Positions 10,032 to 17,087 of a stretch of 64,000 nucleotides of DNA are shown here, piece after piece. Location: the NCBI GenBank assembly GCA_900100595.1, contig FMUA01000005.1:78177-142176 (forward strand). The letters are read 5' to 3'. Each line of letters starts with the position of its first letter. Positions within the stretch are counted from its first letter, which is position 1. The position numbers were made by a program, and so were the translations under genes. The DNA is from Ruminococcaceae bacterium P7. GTDB lineage: Bacteria; Bacillota; Clostridia; Oscillospirales; Acutalibacteraceae. The notes under the pieces are model-generated. The model was not told where the DNA came from and did not search any database. It worked only from the letters and a program-made list of their open reading frames with translations.

Positions 10032-10720
10032 AAATAAAAGGCGTTATCTCTGATATGGACGGTGTTATACTCGACAGCGAGAAGCTCTATGTCCGCTTCT
10101 GGTGTGAGGCAGGACAGTCTTACGGCTTTCCTTTTGAAAGGAAGCACGCGCTGGGCATCCGTTCGATGGCAAGACCGTTCGCAATCGAAAGACTGCAGGG
10201 CTGGTTCGGAGACAGCTTTGACTACGATACGGTCAGAAATAAGCGCATCGAGCTGATGAACGCATATGTCGAAAAACACGGCATCGAGGCTAAGCCCGAC
10301 GCGGAAAAGCTGCTTTCCTATCTGAAAGAAAAAGGCATTGCGGTCGCTCTCGCGACCGCGACGCCGAAGGACAGAGCGGAGGAATATTTAAGACGAGTCG
10401 GTCTTTTGCAATATTTCGACGAGGTCGTCAGCGCGCGCATGGTCAAAAACGGCAAGCCCGCGCCGGATATCTATTTATTTGCCGCGGAAAAGCTCGGCTT
10501 GAAGCCTGAGGAGTGTATGGCGCTCGAGGATTCTCAGAACGGCATCCGTTCCGCAAACGCGGCAGGTTGCAAAACCGTGATGGTGCCCGACCTCGACGGT
10601 CCGACGGAAGAAATCATGCCGCTGCTTTACGACGTTGCGGACGGCTTGTGGGACGTCGTGAGAATATTAAATCGCGGCGCCAGTGGCGCTTTCTTCGCGG
10701 ACTATACCTCGGTGCGGTAG
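10028..10720 (+). CDS. HAD-superfamily phosphatase (beta-phosphoglucomutase-like subfamily)
   Basis: 230 residues, starting at the ATG that overlaps the permease stop by four bases. HAD motif I is SDMDGVILDSE (D9 nucleophile, D11), followed by a helical cap; motif II lies in VALATATPK, motif III in the lysine of NGKPAPDIY, and motif IV in ALEDSQNGIRSA. This is the cap C1 group with beta-phosphoglucomutase and 2-deoxyglucose-6-phosphatase; a sugar phosphate substrate is likely but unproven. The last 13-15 residues, Arg/Gly/Ala-rich then FFADYTSVR, extend beyond where relatives usually end and run into the gene-free region, so the native C-terminus may have been altered by an insertion or frameshift. 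Confidence 0.87.
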   Translation: MKIKGVISDMDGVILDSEKLYVRFWCEAGQSYGFPFERKHALGIRSMARPFAIERLQGWFGDSFDYDTVRNKRIELMNAYVEKHGIEAKPDAEKLLSYLKEKGIAVALATATPKDRAEEYLRRVGLLQYFDEVVSARMVKNGKPAPDIYLFAAEKLGLKPEECMALEDSQNGIRSANAAGCKTVMVPDLDGPTEEIMPLLYDVADGLWDVVRILNRGASGAFFADYTSVR

Positions 10721-10925
10721 GAAACAGCGCGTTTACGCGACGGGCGTTTGATAGTGAGCTGAGGTTCCATACAAACCTTTTCGCGTGCAATGGATTTTCC
10801 AATCATCCCTCTCCTCGAGCAATGGGATTGGTAAGAGTCTGATGAGCACCTGTCGCGAAAACGAAAGGAAACCTCCATAAAAAACCCTTAGTACGCGATT
10901 TAAAAATAACGATGTAAAATAAATA
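10721..10925. other. Gene-free stretch downstream of the HAD gene
   Basis: No convincing gene on either strand and no clear terminator for the HAD gene. Near 10862 it contains AAAGGAAACCTCCATAAA, which resembles the left end of the inverted-repeat element at 12559. At 10894-10906 it contains a 13-mer that recurs upstream of aspS. Confidence 0.5.
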
Positions 10926-11062
10926 GAAACGCCCGGATCGTGTCCGGGCGTTTCCTGTCTGTAAAAAATGAGGGGTACAATCGCGTGCCTCTGAGTCGGC
11001 ACGCATTGAGGAGGGTAGAACAATGTACTCGACGGTTGCGGTTCCGTCTTCTTGAGTACATC
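10926..11062 (-). ncRNA. Candidate structured small RNA opposite the lexA upstream region
   Basis: Read on the minus strand this is a chain of stem-loops ending in a terminator-like hairpin. Stem 1 pairs 11054-11061 with 11023-11030 and continues, after a 5-base bulge, as GACGG/CCGTC. Stem 2 is GCGTGCC/GGCACGC (11004-10983). The last is a perfect 12-bp stem (10954-10926) followed by TATTTATTTT. Between the stems two unpaired segments read TACCCTCCTCA and TACCCCTCA, complementary to Shine-Dalgarno sequences, as in C-rich trans-acting RNAs of Firmicutes. I do not match it to a named family. On the plus strand the same DNA could instead encode the decapeptide at 11023-11055, preceded by GGAGGG. 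Confidence 0.4.
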
Positions 11063-11143
11063 TATATTAAACCCTATCAATGTGTTATTTGTGTGAAATT
11101 CAATTGAATTTGAACTGAAAAATTTATTCAAAAATATTTGAAA

Positions 11144-11180
11144 CAAACGTTTGACTTTTTATACATAAATGTGGTAGAAT
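11144..11180 (+). promoter_or_regulatory. lexA promoter with overlapping palindrome (candidate autoregulatory operator)
   Basis: TTGACT (11151-11156), an 18-base spacer and TAGAAT (11175-11180) preceded by TGG. The 10-bp palindrome CAAACGTTTG (11144-11153) overlaps the -35 box. Its position is right for LexA autorepression, though it differs from the common Gram-positive GAAC-N4-GTTC box. Confidence 0.6.
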
Positions 11181-11203
11181 ATATTCGGAAAGGTGTGAGC
11201 GCT

Positions 11204-11791
11204 ATGAAACCCCTCAGCAAAAGCCAGCAGAGAATACTCGATTATCTCAAGGAATGTTCCGAAAACGGACGCGTGCCCTCGGTGCGCGAAATTTGCGACC
11301 ATACGGGACTCAGCTCGACCTCGACGGTGCACCATCACCTCAAGGCGCTCGAGGAAAAGGGGCTGATCGTCCGCGAACACGGCGTGAACCGCTGTATCCA
11401 GATCACGGGTGAGGAAAAGAGCGTCAACGTGCCTGTTGTGGGCAAGGTCGCGGCAGGTGAGCCGATCACCGCGATCCAGAATATTGAGTTCTACGTTCCA
11501 GTCTCCGAGCAGCTCAAACGCGGCAGAGAGCTTTTTGCGCTGCGTATTCAGGGCGAGAGTATGGTGAACGCGGGGATTCTGGACGGTGATATCGTCATTG
11601 TCCACCGCACGCCCGTCGCGGAAAACGGTGAGATCGTCGTCGCGATGGTGGAGGATTCCGCTACCGTCAAGCGCTTTTACAAGGAAAACGGTCACTTCCG
11701 CCTGCAGCCCGAAAACGACAGCTACGAGCCGATCATCGTGGACGAGGTCGTGCTGCTGGGAAAGGTCGTTTCCCTGATCAGAAATTATTAA
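11204..11791 (+). CDS. lexA: SOS repressor LexA
   Basis: 195 residues; represses DNA-damage genes and self-cleaves when stimulated by RecA filaments. The ATG at 11204 follows AAAGGTG. The N-terminal winged helix (residues 1-70) begins LSKSQQRILDYL and carries the recognition region LSSTSTVHHHLKAL. The cleavage site is Ala84-Gly85 in GKVAAGEP. The S24-peptidase dyad is Ser119 in QGESM and Lys156 in TVKRF. All elements needed for self-cleavage are intact and the length is normal. An upstream palindrome overlapping its -35 box may be its own operator. A LOG-family gene follows 17 bases downstream and may be co-transcribed. Confidence 0.97.
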   Translation: MKPLSKSQQRILDYLKECSENGRVPSVREICDHTGLSSTSTVHHHLKALEEKGLIVREHGVNRCIQITGEEKSVNVPVVGKVAAGEPITAIQNIEFYVPVSEQLKRGRELFALRIQGESMVNAGILDGDIVIVHRTPVAENGEIVVAMVEDSATVKRFYKENGHFRLQPENDSYEPIIVDEVVLLGKVVSLIRNY

Positions 11792-11808
11792 TTCAGCAGA
11801 GGTTCAGC

Positions 11809-12378
11809 ATGAGTACAATATGTGTGTTTGGCTCGTCAAGCGAGAGAATCAACAGAGCTTATCTGGATTCCGCCGAGCATCTCGGCGAGAGTCTTGCCAA
11901 AAGAAAAATCAAACTGATTTTCGGCGCAGGAAAGTACGGCGTGATGGGCGCCGTGTCGCGCGGTGTTCTGCGTGGAGGCGGCGAAATGACAGGCGTTTGT
12001 CCGCGGTTTTTTATCGAGCATGAAGTCCTGATGGACTACGCCGAGATCGTCTTTACCGAAAACATGCGCGAGAGAAAGGCGTATATGGAGGATAACTCCG
12101 ACGCGTTTATCATCTGTGCCGGCGGCATCGGCACCTTTGAGGAGTTTTTCGAGGTGCTGACGCTCAAGCAGCTCGGCAGACACCAGAAGCCGATCGTGAT
12201 TTATAACTATAAGGGATATTATACGCCGATGCTCCAAATGATGGAGACCGCTATCCGCGACAGGTTCATGGCGGAGGATACCGACACCCTCTATTCCGTC
12301 GCCGAAACCGAGGAGGAGGTCTTTGCACAGCTGGCTGACTATAAGGCGTTTGACTATAACAAGTACGGGAGGAAATAA
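11809..12378 (+). CDS. LOG-family nucleotide hydrolase (TIGR00730 type)
   Basis: 189 residues with a Rossmann-like lysine-decarboxylase-related fold. The start ICVFGSSSERINRAYLDSAEHLG, a central GAGKYGVMGAVSRGVL and the signature GGIGTFEEFFEVLT fit the LOG family, which releases the base from nucleoside 5'-monophosphates; the plant and some bacterial members activate cytokinins. The conserved PGGxGTxxE motif is here CAGGIGTFEE, with Ala replacing the usual Pro. In Clostridia the physiological substrate is unknown. Its stop codon overlaps the start of the next small gene by one base. Confidence 0.85.
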   Translation: MSTICVFGSSSERINRAYLDSAEHLGESLAKRKIKLIFGAGKYGVMGAVSRGVLRGGGEMTGVCPRFFIEHEVLMDYAEIVFTENMRERKAYMEDNSDAFIICAGGIGTFEEFFEVLTLKQLGRHQKPIVIYNYKGYYTPMLQMMETAIRDRFMAEDTDTLYSVAETEEEVFAQLADYKAFDYNKYGRK

Positions 12379-12551
12379 TGGCGGATAATTGCGAAATGTG
12401 CGCGCACTACGTCGCCGACGAGGAATTCGGCGATTATTGCAGCGTCAACCTCGACGAGGACGAAATGGAAAAGTTCCTCACGCAGAGCATGTCGGGCTGT
12501 CATTACTTCCGGCTCTATGACGAGTACAAAATCGTGCAAAAACAAAACTAA
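12378..12551 (+). CDS. Small Cys-containing protein, DUF6472-like
   Basis: 57 residues (MADNCEMCAHYVADEEFG...). It has five cysteines, including CEMC near the N-terminus, YC in the middle and CHY near the end, plus the segment VNLDEDEMEKFL and the end DEYKIVQKQ. I recognise this pattern from small clostridial proteins of the DUF6472 kind; the spaced Cys residues suggest a metal site. The ATG overlaps the LOG-gene stop by one base and GGGAGG lies inside the end of that gene, so the two are translationally coupled. No function is known. Confidence 0.75.
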   Translation: MADNCEMCAHYVADEEFGDYCSVNLDEDEMEKFLTQSMSGCHYFRLYDEYKIVQKQN

Positions 12552-12558
12552 TCAATAA

Positions 12559-12631
12559 AGGGAACCTCTAAAAATTTCTTACCGCGCATAAGTACGGAAT
12601 CTTCACGACATTGAATTATTAGAGATTCCCT
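12559..12631. repeat. 73-bp inverted-repeat (MITE-like) element
   Basis: AGGGAACCTCTAA (12559-12571) and TTAGAGATTCCCT (12619-12631) are inverted repeats matching at 12 of 13 positions around a 47-base core. Part of the left end is echoed near 10862. It codes for nothing and may be a degenerate miniature element or a transcript-stability hairpin. Confidence 0.55.
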
Positions 12632-12635
12632 AAAA

Positions 12636-12669
12636 AACCGGCCTTCTTTACGGGAAGGTCGGTTTTTTT
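12636..12669 (+). terminator. Terminator after the lexA cluster
   Basis: AACCGGCCTT / AAGGTCGGTT stem (one G-T pair) followed by a run of T. The AT-rich 200 bases after it hold candidate -10 boxes for the next gene but nothing else I can name. Confidence 0.85.
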
Positions 12670-12866
12670 ATGCCCTAAACAGAACCCGCAAAAAAAGGAA
12701 TAAGTTTAAAATGCACAAAAGAATGTGACGTTTTTGTGAAGGTGTACAAAAATGCAAAAATGTTTAAACAATTTTGTAAATATAATTGATTTATGATAAA
12801 AAAATATAGAATAAATCTATAATATAAGCAAAATTAACGAAATTTATATATAAAGGAGTGTCTGAA

Positions 12867-13112
12867 ATGGGCGTTTTAAAAAGGACAGCCGAAAAGCTGG
12901 CAAGTGAAAAAATAAGCTCAAAAAGCCGCAAGAGGCTGATCGTGTTCATTGCGATCATCACCTTGCTGTCCATGACGACCTCCACCGTCGCGTGGTTCAC
13001 GATCAACACCTTCGCGGGAGTCGATTCGCTCGACGTCCACATCAGTGTGGCGGCGCAGCTGAAGGTCGCGATGTGCCGATTTCCTGATGAAAATAATAAC
13101 CCTTTGGAGTGA
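12867..13112 (+). CDS. Short signal-anchor protein at the head of the SipW cassette
   Basis: 81 residues. AAAGGAG lies 8 bases before the ATG. A basic N-terminus (residues 1-27) leads to one hydrophobic helix (28-45) ending TSTVAWFTINTFAG. AWFT right after the hydrophobic core resembles the cleavage region of TasA/camelysin-type proteins handled by SipW peptidases, and a SipW homologue lies three genes downstream. The mature part, LDVHISVAAQLKVAM, looks like the first strands of a TasA-like beta domain but stops after about 35 residues. The stop TGA overlaps the next reading frame, and a slippery heptamer lies just before it. The product may therefore be the N-terminus of a longer frameshifted protein rather than a complete one. 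Confidence 0.7.
   Translation: MGVLKRTAEKLASEKISSKSRKRLIVFIAIITLLSMTTSTVAWFTINTFAGVDSLDVHISVAAQLKVAMCRFPDENNNPLE
13100..13106 (+). promoter_or_regulatory. Candidate -1 ribosomal frameshift site (C CCT TTG)
   Basis: In the frame of the 81-residue gene the heptamer reads C CCT TTG, the X XXY YYZ pattern, with the stop TGA one codon later. A -1 slip continues as GGA GTG ATT into the next, 600-residue frame. That frame has a TAA at 13097-13099, so the shift could occur only here. GGAG follows immediately. Confidence 0.4.
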
Positions 13113-13117
13113 TTACA

Positions 13118-14923
13118 TTGTTCGGTAAAAACAAAACGAAAAGTGAACAACCCATAACTCCTGAGGAGTTAAGCAGGCTGAACGATAAACAAACCGCGAA
13201 TCCCGCGATACGCAAGTATCAGCACACATTGTTTATCCGTTCTCCCAAGAGCGATCTGACAACGGAGAATATGCCAAGCAGCTGGGATACCACGCATATC
13301 TGGAACAAGACGGAGGATACCGCCATTCCTGTCACTCCCGTTGATCCGACCTACATCATTGAAACGATGAACGGCGGCGAGCATTCCGCAGACATCAACG
13401 CGAACAAGAGCACAGGCTCGTGGCATGATCCCGTAAACGTAAAGGTAGATTATGTCGGCACACAGACCGCGTGCGGTACGCTGACAGCGACCTCCTATAT
13501 CGGCGCGAATGCCTCCTCTCATGTGATTGAGACGACCGACGGCAGCAGCCTGAAGCATAAGAATACCGTGCACGCATGGGCAGGAAAGCATCTGAAGCTC
13601 ACCGCGGCAGCCGCTACGGGATATGTTTTTGAGGGTTGGTTTAACAACCCGGACGGAGAGAACAACGGAACCGATAAATTACGTCTTTCAACCAACGCGA
13701 CCTACGAGCTGACGGCGCCGTCGGCTGCAGGCACGGATGTTGTGTACTACGCGAAATTCAAGGAGGTACGCAGGCTGACCATCCATAAATATGTGGACGG
13801 CGTCAATTCTTCCGTTGCGGCAGGTACGATAACGATCGGCGACACAACCTCGGCGGCGAGCGTCATGTCATTCTCCAAGACGGTGGACAAGGGCAGTACC
13901 GTGGAATTTTCCGCGACTGCCAATACGGGATATTCGCTCAGCGGTATTTTTACGACCGCTACCGGCAACAATTCCGCGGGTTCGTCTGTCACGCTTGACG
14001 GCTCGGATTTTGAAACAAATTATTTCGCGCAGTTTACGACAAACAGCTATAACGCAACGGCTCAGGCAACCTACACGACCGTCGGCGGCACGACGTATAC
14101 CTCCGGCGATAACGGCGGCGCCGTACAGGTCAACTCCGCGGAAGCCGGCGCAAGCTCTGTCGACAGCGTCAAGTATAAGAGCGCTGCGACATTGAAAGCA
14201 ACCGCGGCAAGCGGATACGCGTTCGTCGGCTGGTTTGCGGATTCAAGCGGCGGCACCGCGCTGAGTACGGACACAAGCTATTCCTACACGCTGAATACCG
14301 CAGGCGCAGTCACCGTTTACGCCAGATTCATGGCGCAGAATACGACGACGATCTACGTGGCGCCCAGAGAGAACTGGGGCGATGATTATTACGTAAGATT
14401 GTATGTTACGGGCGGTGCAAATATCAGCGGCAACACCAACGGCTTTGTTAAGGCGGATTATGACAGCAGCACCGGTTATTACAAGGCGACCTTCTCCACC
14501 ACAAGAAGCGGAAAATTCTACGCGATTCTTGCGAAGGACACCGGTTATACCGACAAGGTACCGGATGACGGCGGATATGAGGGCGACATCGGCACGGATT
14601 ATCTCTTTAAGAAGGGCACCGAGGGCATAGAGCAGTACACCAACAAGCGCTGCATCTGGTTCATTATTAATCAAGACGGGCTGAAAAATAATCTCAAAAA
14701 TGACGGAGATTATTTGCAGGTTTACGTCAACAACGCCGATACCAACATGAGGCGCATCAATGATAACGCTTATGTTGTAGAGCTGAGCAACCCGTCGGGT
14801 GCGATTTACTTCAAACAGTATAAAAGTAACAACGTCAAGAGAAACGAATGGCCGAGTACGGTTCCGTCTGGTCAGAGCCAGTTTAGGGATATAACCTATA
14901 CTACAGGAGAATGGATTGACTGA
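13118..14923 (+). CDS. InlB B-repeat-like protein without its own signal peptide
   Basis: 601 residues from the TTG at 13118, which has TTGGAG 8 bases upstream; a GTG at 13109 overlaps the previous stop. The N-terminal 80 residues are polar and unlike any signal. Residues about 125-410 hold three beta repeats of the InlB-B / Listeria-Bacteroides type (GYVFEGWF...YYAKF, GYSLSGIF...YFAQF, GYAFVGWF...VYARF), normally found only outside the cell. The last 190 residues begin TIYVAPRENWGDDYYVRLY and resemble small carbohydrate-binding beta domains; that resemblance is weak. An extracellular repeat protein without a signal is odd, and is resolved if it is made as a -1 frameshift fusion with the preceding signal-anchor gene. 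Confidence 0.75.
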   Translation: MFGKNKTKSEQPITPEELSRLNDKQTANPAIRKYQHTLFIRSPKSDLTTENMPSSWDTTHIWNKTEDTAIPVTPVDPTYIIETMNGGEHSADINANKSTGSWHDPVNVKVDYVGTQTACGTLTATSYIGANASSHVIETTDGSSLKHKNTVHAWAGKHLKLTAAAATGYVFEGWFNNPDGENNGTDKLRLSTNATYELTAPSAAGTDVVYYAKFKEVRRLTIHKYVDGVNSSVAAGTITIGDTTSAASVMSFSKTVDKGSTVEFSATANTGYSLSGIFTTATGNNSAGSSVTLDGSDFETNYFAQFTTNSYNATAQATYTTVGGTTYTSGDNGGAVQVNSAEAGASSVDSVKYKSAATLKATAASGYAFVGWFADSSGGTALSTDTSYSYTLNTAGAVTVYARFMAQNTTTIYVAPRENWGDDYYVRLYVTGGANISGNTNGFVKADYDSSTGYYKATFSTTRSGKFYAILAKDTGYTDKVPDDGGYEGDIGTDYLFKKGTEGIEQYTNKRCIWFIINQDGLKNNLKNDGDYLQVYVNNADTNMRRINDNAYVVELSNPSGAIYFKQYKSNNVKRNEWPSTVPSGQSQFRDITYTTGEWID

Positions 14924-14949
14924 GATATCACGGACAAGGAGGTGAATCC

Positions 14950-16236
14950 ATGAAAAAGTCAAAGATAATATTGGCGGTCTTGCTGGCGGCTGTGCTGGTG
15001 ATGATCAGTGTAAGCGTTCCGGCGTTTTCATGGTTCACCCGTCCGCATAGCCTTTCGGGTGAGAAAATGATCCTGCAAAGCAACAACACTTATTCCGCCT
15101 ATAACGGCAAGAGCGTTACGATCTCAACAATGAGCTCCGAAACCGGCGGTGACGACGAGTCCTATACGACCGCCTGCACAGGTTCCGCAGACTACAGCGT
15201 TATTGGCAGCTCTGCCACGGGCATCTACCCCTTTAACCGCAAGTATTTCTGCACGACCATCACCAACGGGTCGGGTACTCCGCAGAATGTTTCGCTCTAT
15301 GTGCGCAAGCTTTCCGTTCCGACCGACGGCTCCAACGGTACGCTTGCTCTCGGCGTAAACGGTCCTACACGCAGCTACCGCGATTACACGTCGCTCGCAA
15401 AAGCAAATCATCAGGCAACACGAAGCGGTACCATGCGTATCTATTTCGAGAAAAGAAATGATGTCCAGGGATGGGGCGGCACTGAGTTTTATGTTTGCTG
15501 GGGCAGAGAGACACTTAACGGTCTCGGCTCAAACGGCAAATATTATAAGATGACGCATGTCGGCGGCGATAACAATCCGAACCAGTATTACGCCGATATC
15601 CCCAGCGACGCAACGAACGCTTTCTTTGCCGTCGAGAACTGGGGTACGAATAATAACGGCAACCCGAATTATGCTCAGCGTACGGTGCTGCTCACGAACC
15701 TGTCGGGAGACGGCGTTTCGGAAACGACCGGTCAGGTGTATAAGCTGAAAAACGAGCAGGACAGCGGCACGCAAAACCAGAAGGTCGAGCATTTTTCGGT
15801 GACGCCTCCTTCGATTTCCCGCTACTACAGCAGCATTTCCGTGCCCAACGACGATAACCACGTCAATATCGCGCTTCAGAGCGGATGGTATACCGGCAGC
15901 ACGGTGACGTATTACTCCGGAGATACAAGGCTGTTCAATGTTGTCGGCGGCGAGATCCGCCCCGTTGCGGGAAAGACGGGTACGGCAAAGCTCTACACAA
16001 AGGTCACCGGCGGCTCTTACCCCGATACGCTGCAGGTCGAAACGGAAGTCACCATTACCGCGGCGGGCAGCTACGAGTTCAACGACGTGCCGATTGTCAA
16101 GAATATTCTGATTCCTGCCGAGGACAGCGATACCGAAGAGCACGAAGGCGAGGTAAAGGTTTATTGGTATATCATCAATAACTCCAACACCAATTCGCTC
16201 AAGTATTCCATCGATGAACTGTACCTGAGCCTGTAA
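14950..16236 (+). CDS. Secreted protein of the SipW cassette, function unknown
   Basis: 428 residues. AAGGAGGTG precedes the ATG. The signal peptide is KKSK plus a hydrophobic stretch ending VPAFSWFTRPHS; SWFT echoes AWFT in the first gene of the cassette, as expected for substrates of a shared SipW peptidase. The mature protein is Ser/Thr/Asn/Gly-rich beta sequence. Residues about 160-240 (MRIYFEKRNDVQGWGG... YYADIPSDATNAFFAVEN) resemble starch-binding modules of the CBM25/26 kind, in which an aromatic platform follows such a strand pattern; this is a weak call. The C-terminus ends in a beta domain with no sorting signal, so anchoring may be by polymerisation or binding. A terminator follows. 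Confidence 0.75.
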   Translation: MKKSKIILAVLLAAVLVMISVSVPAFSWFTRPHSLSGEKMILQSNNTYSAYNGKSVTISTMSSETGGDDESYTTACTGSADYSVIGSSATGIYPFNRKYFCTTITNGSGTPQNVSLYVRKLSVPTDGSNGTLALGVNGPTRSYRDYTSLAKANHQATRSGTMRIYFEKRNDVQGWGGTEFYVCWGRETLNGLGSNGKYYKMTHVGGDNNPNQYYADIPSDATNAFFAVENWGTNNNGNPNYAQRTVLLTNLSGDGVSETTGQVYKLKNEQDSGTQNQKVEHFSVTPPSISRYYSSISVPNDDNHVNIALQSGWYTGSTVTYYSGDTRLFNVVGGEIRPVAGKTGTAKLYTKVTGGSYPDTLQVETEVTITAAGSYEFNDVPIVKNILIPAEDSDTEEHEGEVKVYWYIINNSNTNSLKYSIDELYLSL

Positions 16237-16254
16237 ATCGTGATGACAAATGAC

Positions 16255-16282
16255 AAAAGGGTTGCTTTGGCAACCCTTTTTT
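16255..16282 (+). terminator. Terminator between the secreted protein gene and sipW
   Basis: AAAGGGTTGC / GCAACCCTTT stem with a TTTG loop and T tail. Confidence 0.88.
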
Positions 16283-16319
16283 AGTATACTGTAGGTTAGA
16301 AAGCATAGGAGAGTATGAC

Positions 16320-17087
16320 ATGAAACTGAAGGACAGGATATCCGCAAGGATTCCCGAGGAGAAGCGCCGCCCGATCAGAAAAGCCCTGAGGGCTGCGCGC
16401 GTTGTGAAAAATATTATCTGCTGGACGATGATCGTTATTTTATCCTTTGCGGTCATCACCTTTTTGCTGACGCGCTTCAGCGGCGGCACGCCTTCGGTTT
16501 TTGGGTACACCATTCAAAGGATTACCTCGGGCAGCATGGAGCCGGCGCTGATGGTCGGCGATGTGATCCTCAGCAAAAAGGTCGAGGATGTTGAATCGCT
16601 CGCGGAAGGCGATATCATCACCTTCAAGGGCGGCGCGCAGTTTGGCAATGGTATCAATGTTACCCACCGCGTCGTAGTCGCACCTCACGAGGAGGACGGC
16701 GGAATCGTCCTGCAAACGCAGGGTGACGCGAATGATATCGCCGACGATGAGATCACCGCGGATTATGTGGAGTCAAAGTATATTTGCAAGCTCGGCTTTG
16801 TGACGAAGCTCTATGAGCTGTTCCTGTCTCCGTGGGGCTTGCTCATTTTCATCGGGCTGCTGCTGTTCATATTCTTTGACGAGCTGCTGAATATCGTCCG
16901 TATCGTTTCGGGAAACTACCCCGAGGAAAAGGAGGAGAGCATCGCCGAGATCATGGAGCGTATTCAGCGCGAGGACAGGGAAAAGGAAGAAGCGCAAAAG
17001 CGGCTTGCGGAAAAGAAGCCGCAGGAAACCGTTTCGGCAGCGGAAGCGGATGACGACGGGGAGAAAAGCGATGAACCGACAGAATGA
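16320..17087 (+). CDS. sipW: SipW-type signal peptidase I
   Basis: 255 residues; a membrane serine protease that removes signal peptides. Two membrane helices flank the catalytic domain (about residues 36-55 and 168-187). The nucleophile is Ser72 in TSGSMEPALMVGD, and the second catalytic residue is His116 in VTHRVV rather than lysine, the mark of the archaeal/ER-like SipW class, which in Bacillus processes TasA and TapA. The C-terminal tail of about 60 residues is strongly acidic/basic and predicted cytosolic. Its position right after three surface-type genes makes those its probable substrates. GGAGAG precedes the ATG. The end of the gene overlaps the start of ogt by 17 bases. Confidence 0.9.
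   Translation: MKLKDRISARIPEEKRRPIRKALRAARVVKNIICWTMIVILSFAVITFLLTRFSGGTPSVFGYTIQRITSGSMEPALMVGDVILSKKVEDVESLAEGDIITFKGGAQFGNGINVTHRVVVAPHEEDGGIVLQTQGDANDIADDEITADYVESKYICKLGFVTKLYELFLSPWGLLIFIGLLLFIFFDELLNIVRIVSGNYPEEKEESIAEIMERIQREDREKEEAQKRLAEKKPQETVSAAEADDDGEKSDEPTE

Noticed and set aside
10733..11146. 137-codon minus-strand frame upstream of lexA
   Set aside because: No ribosome binding site, mixed composition, and it crosses the perfect terminator-type stem and the structured region; a non-coding explanation fits better.
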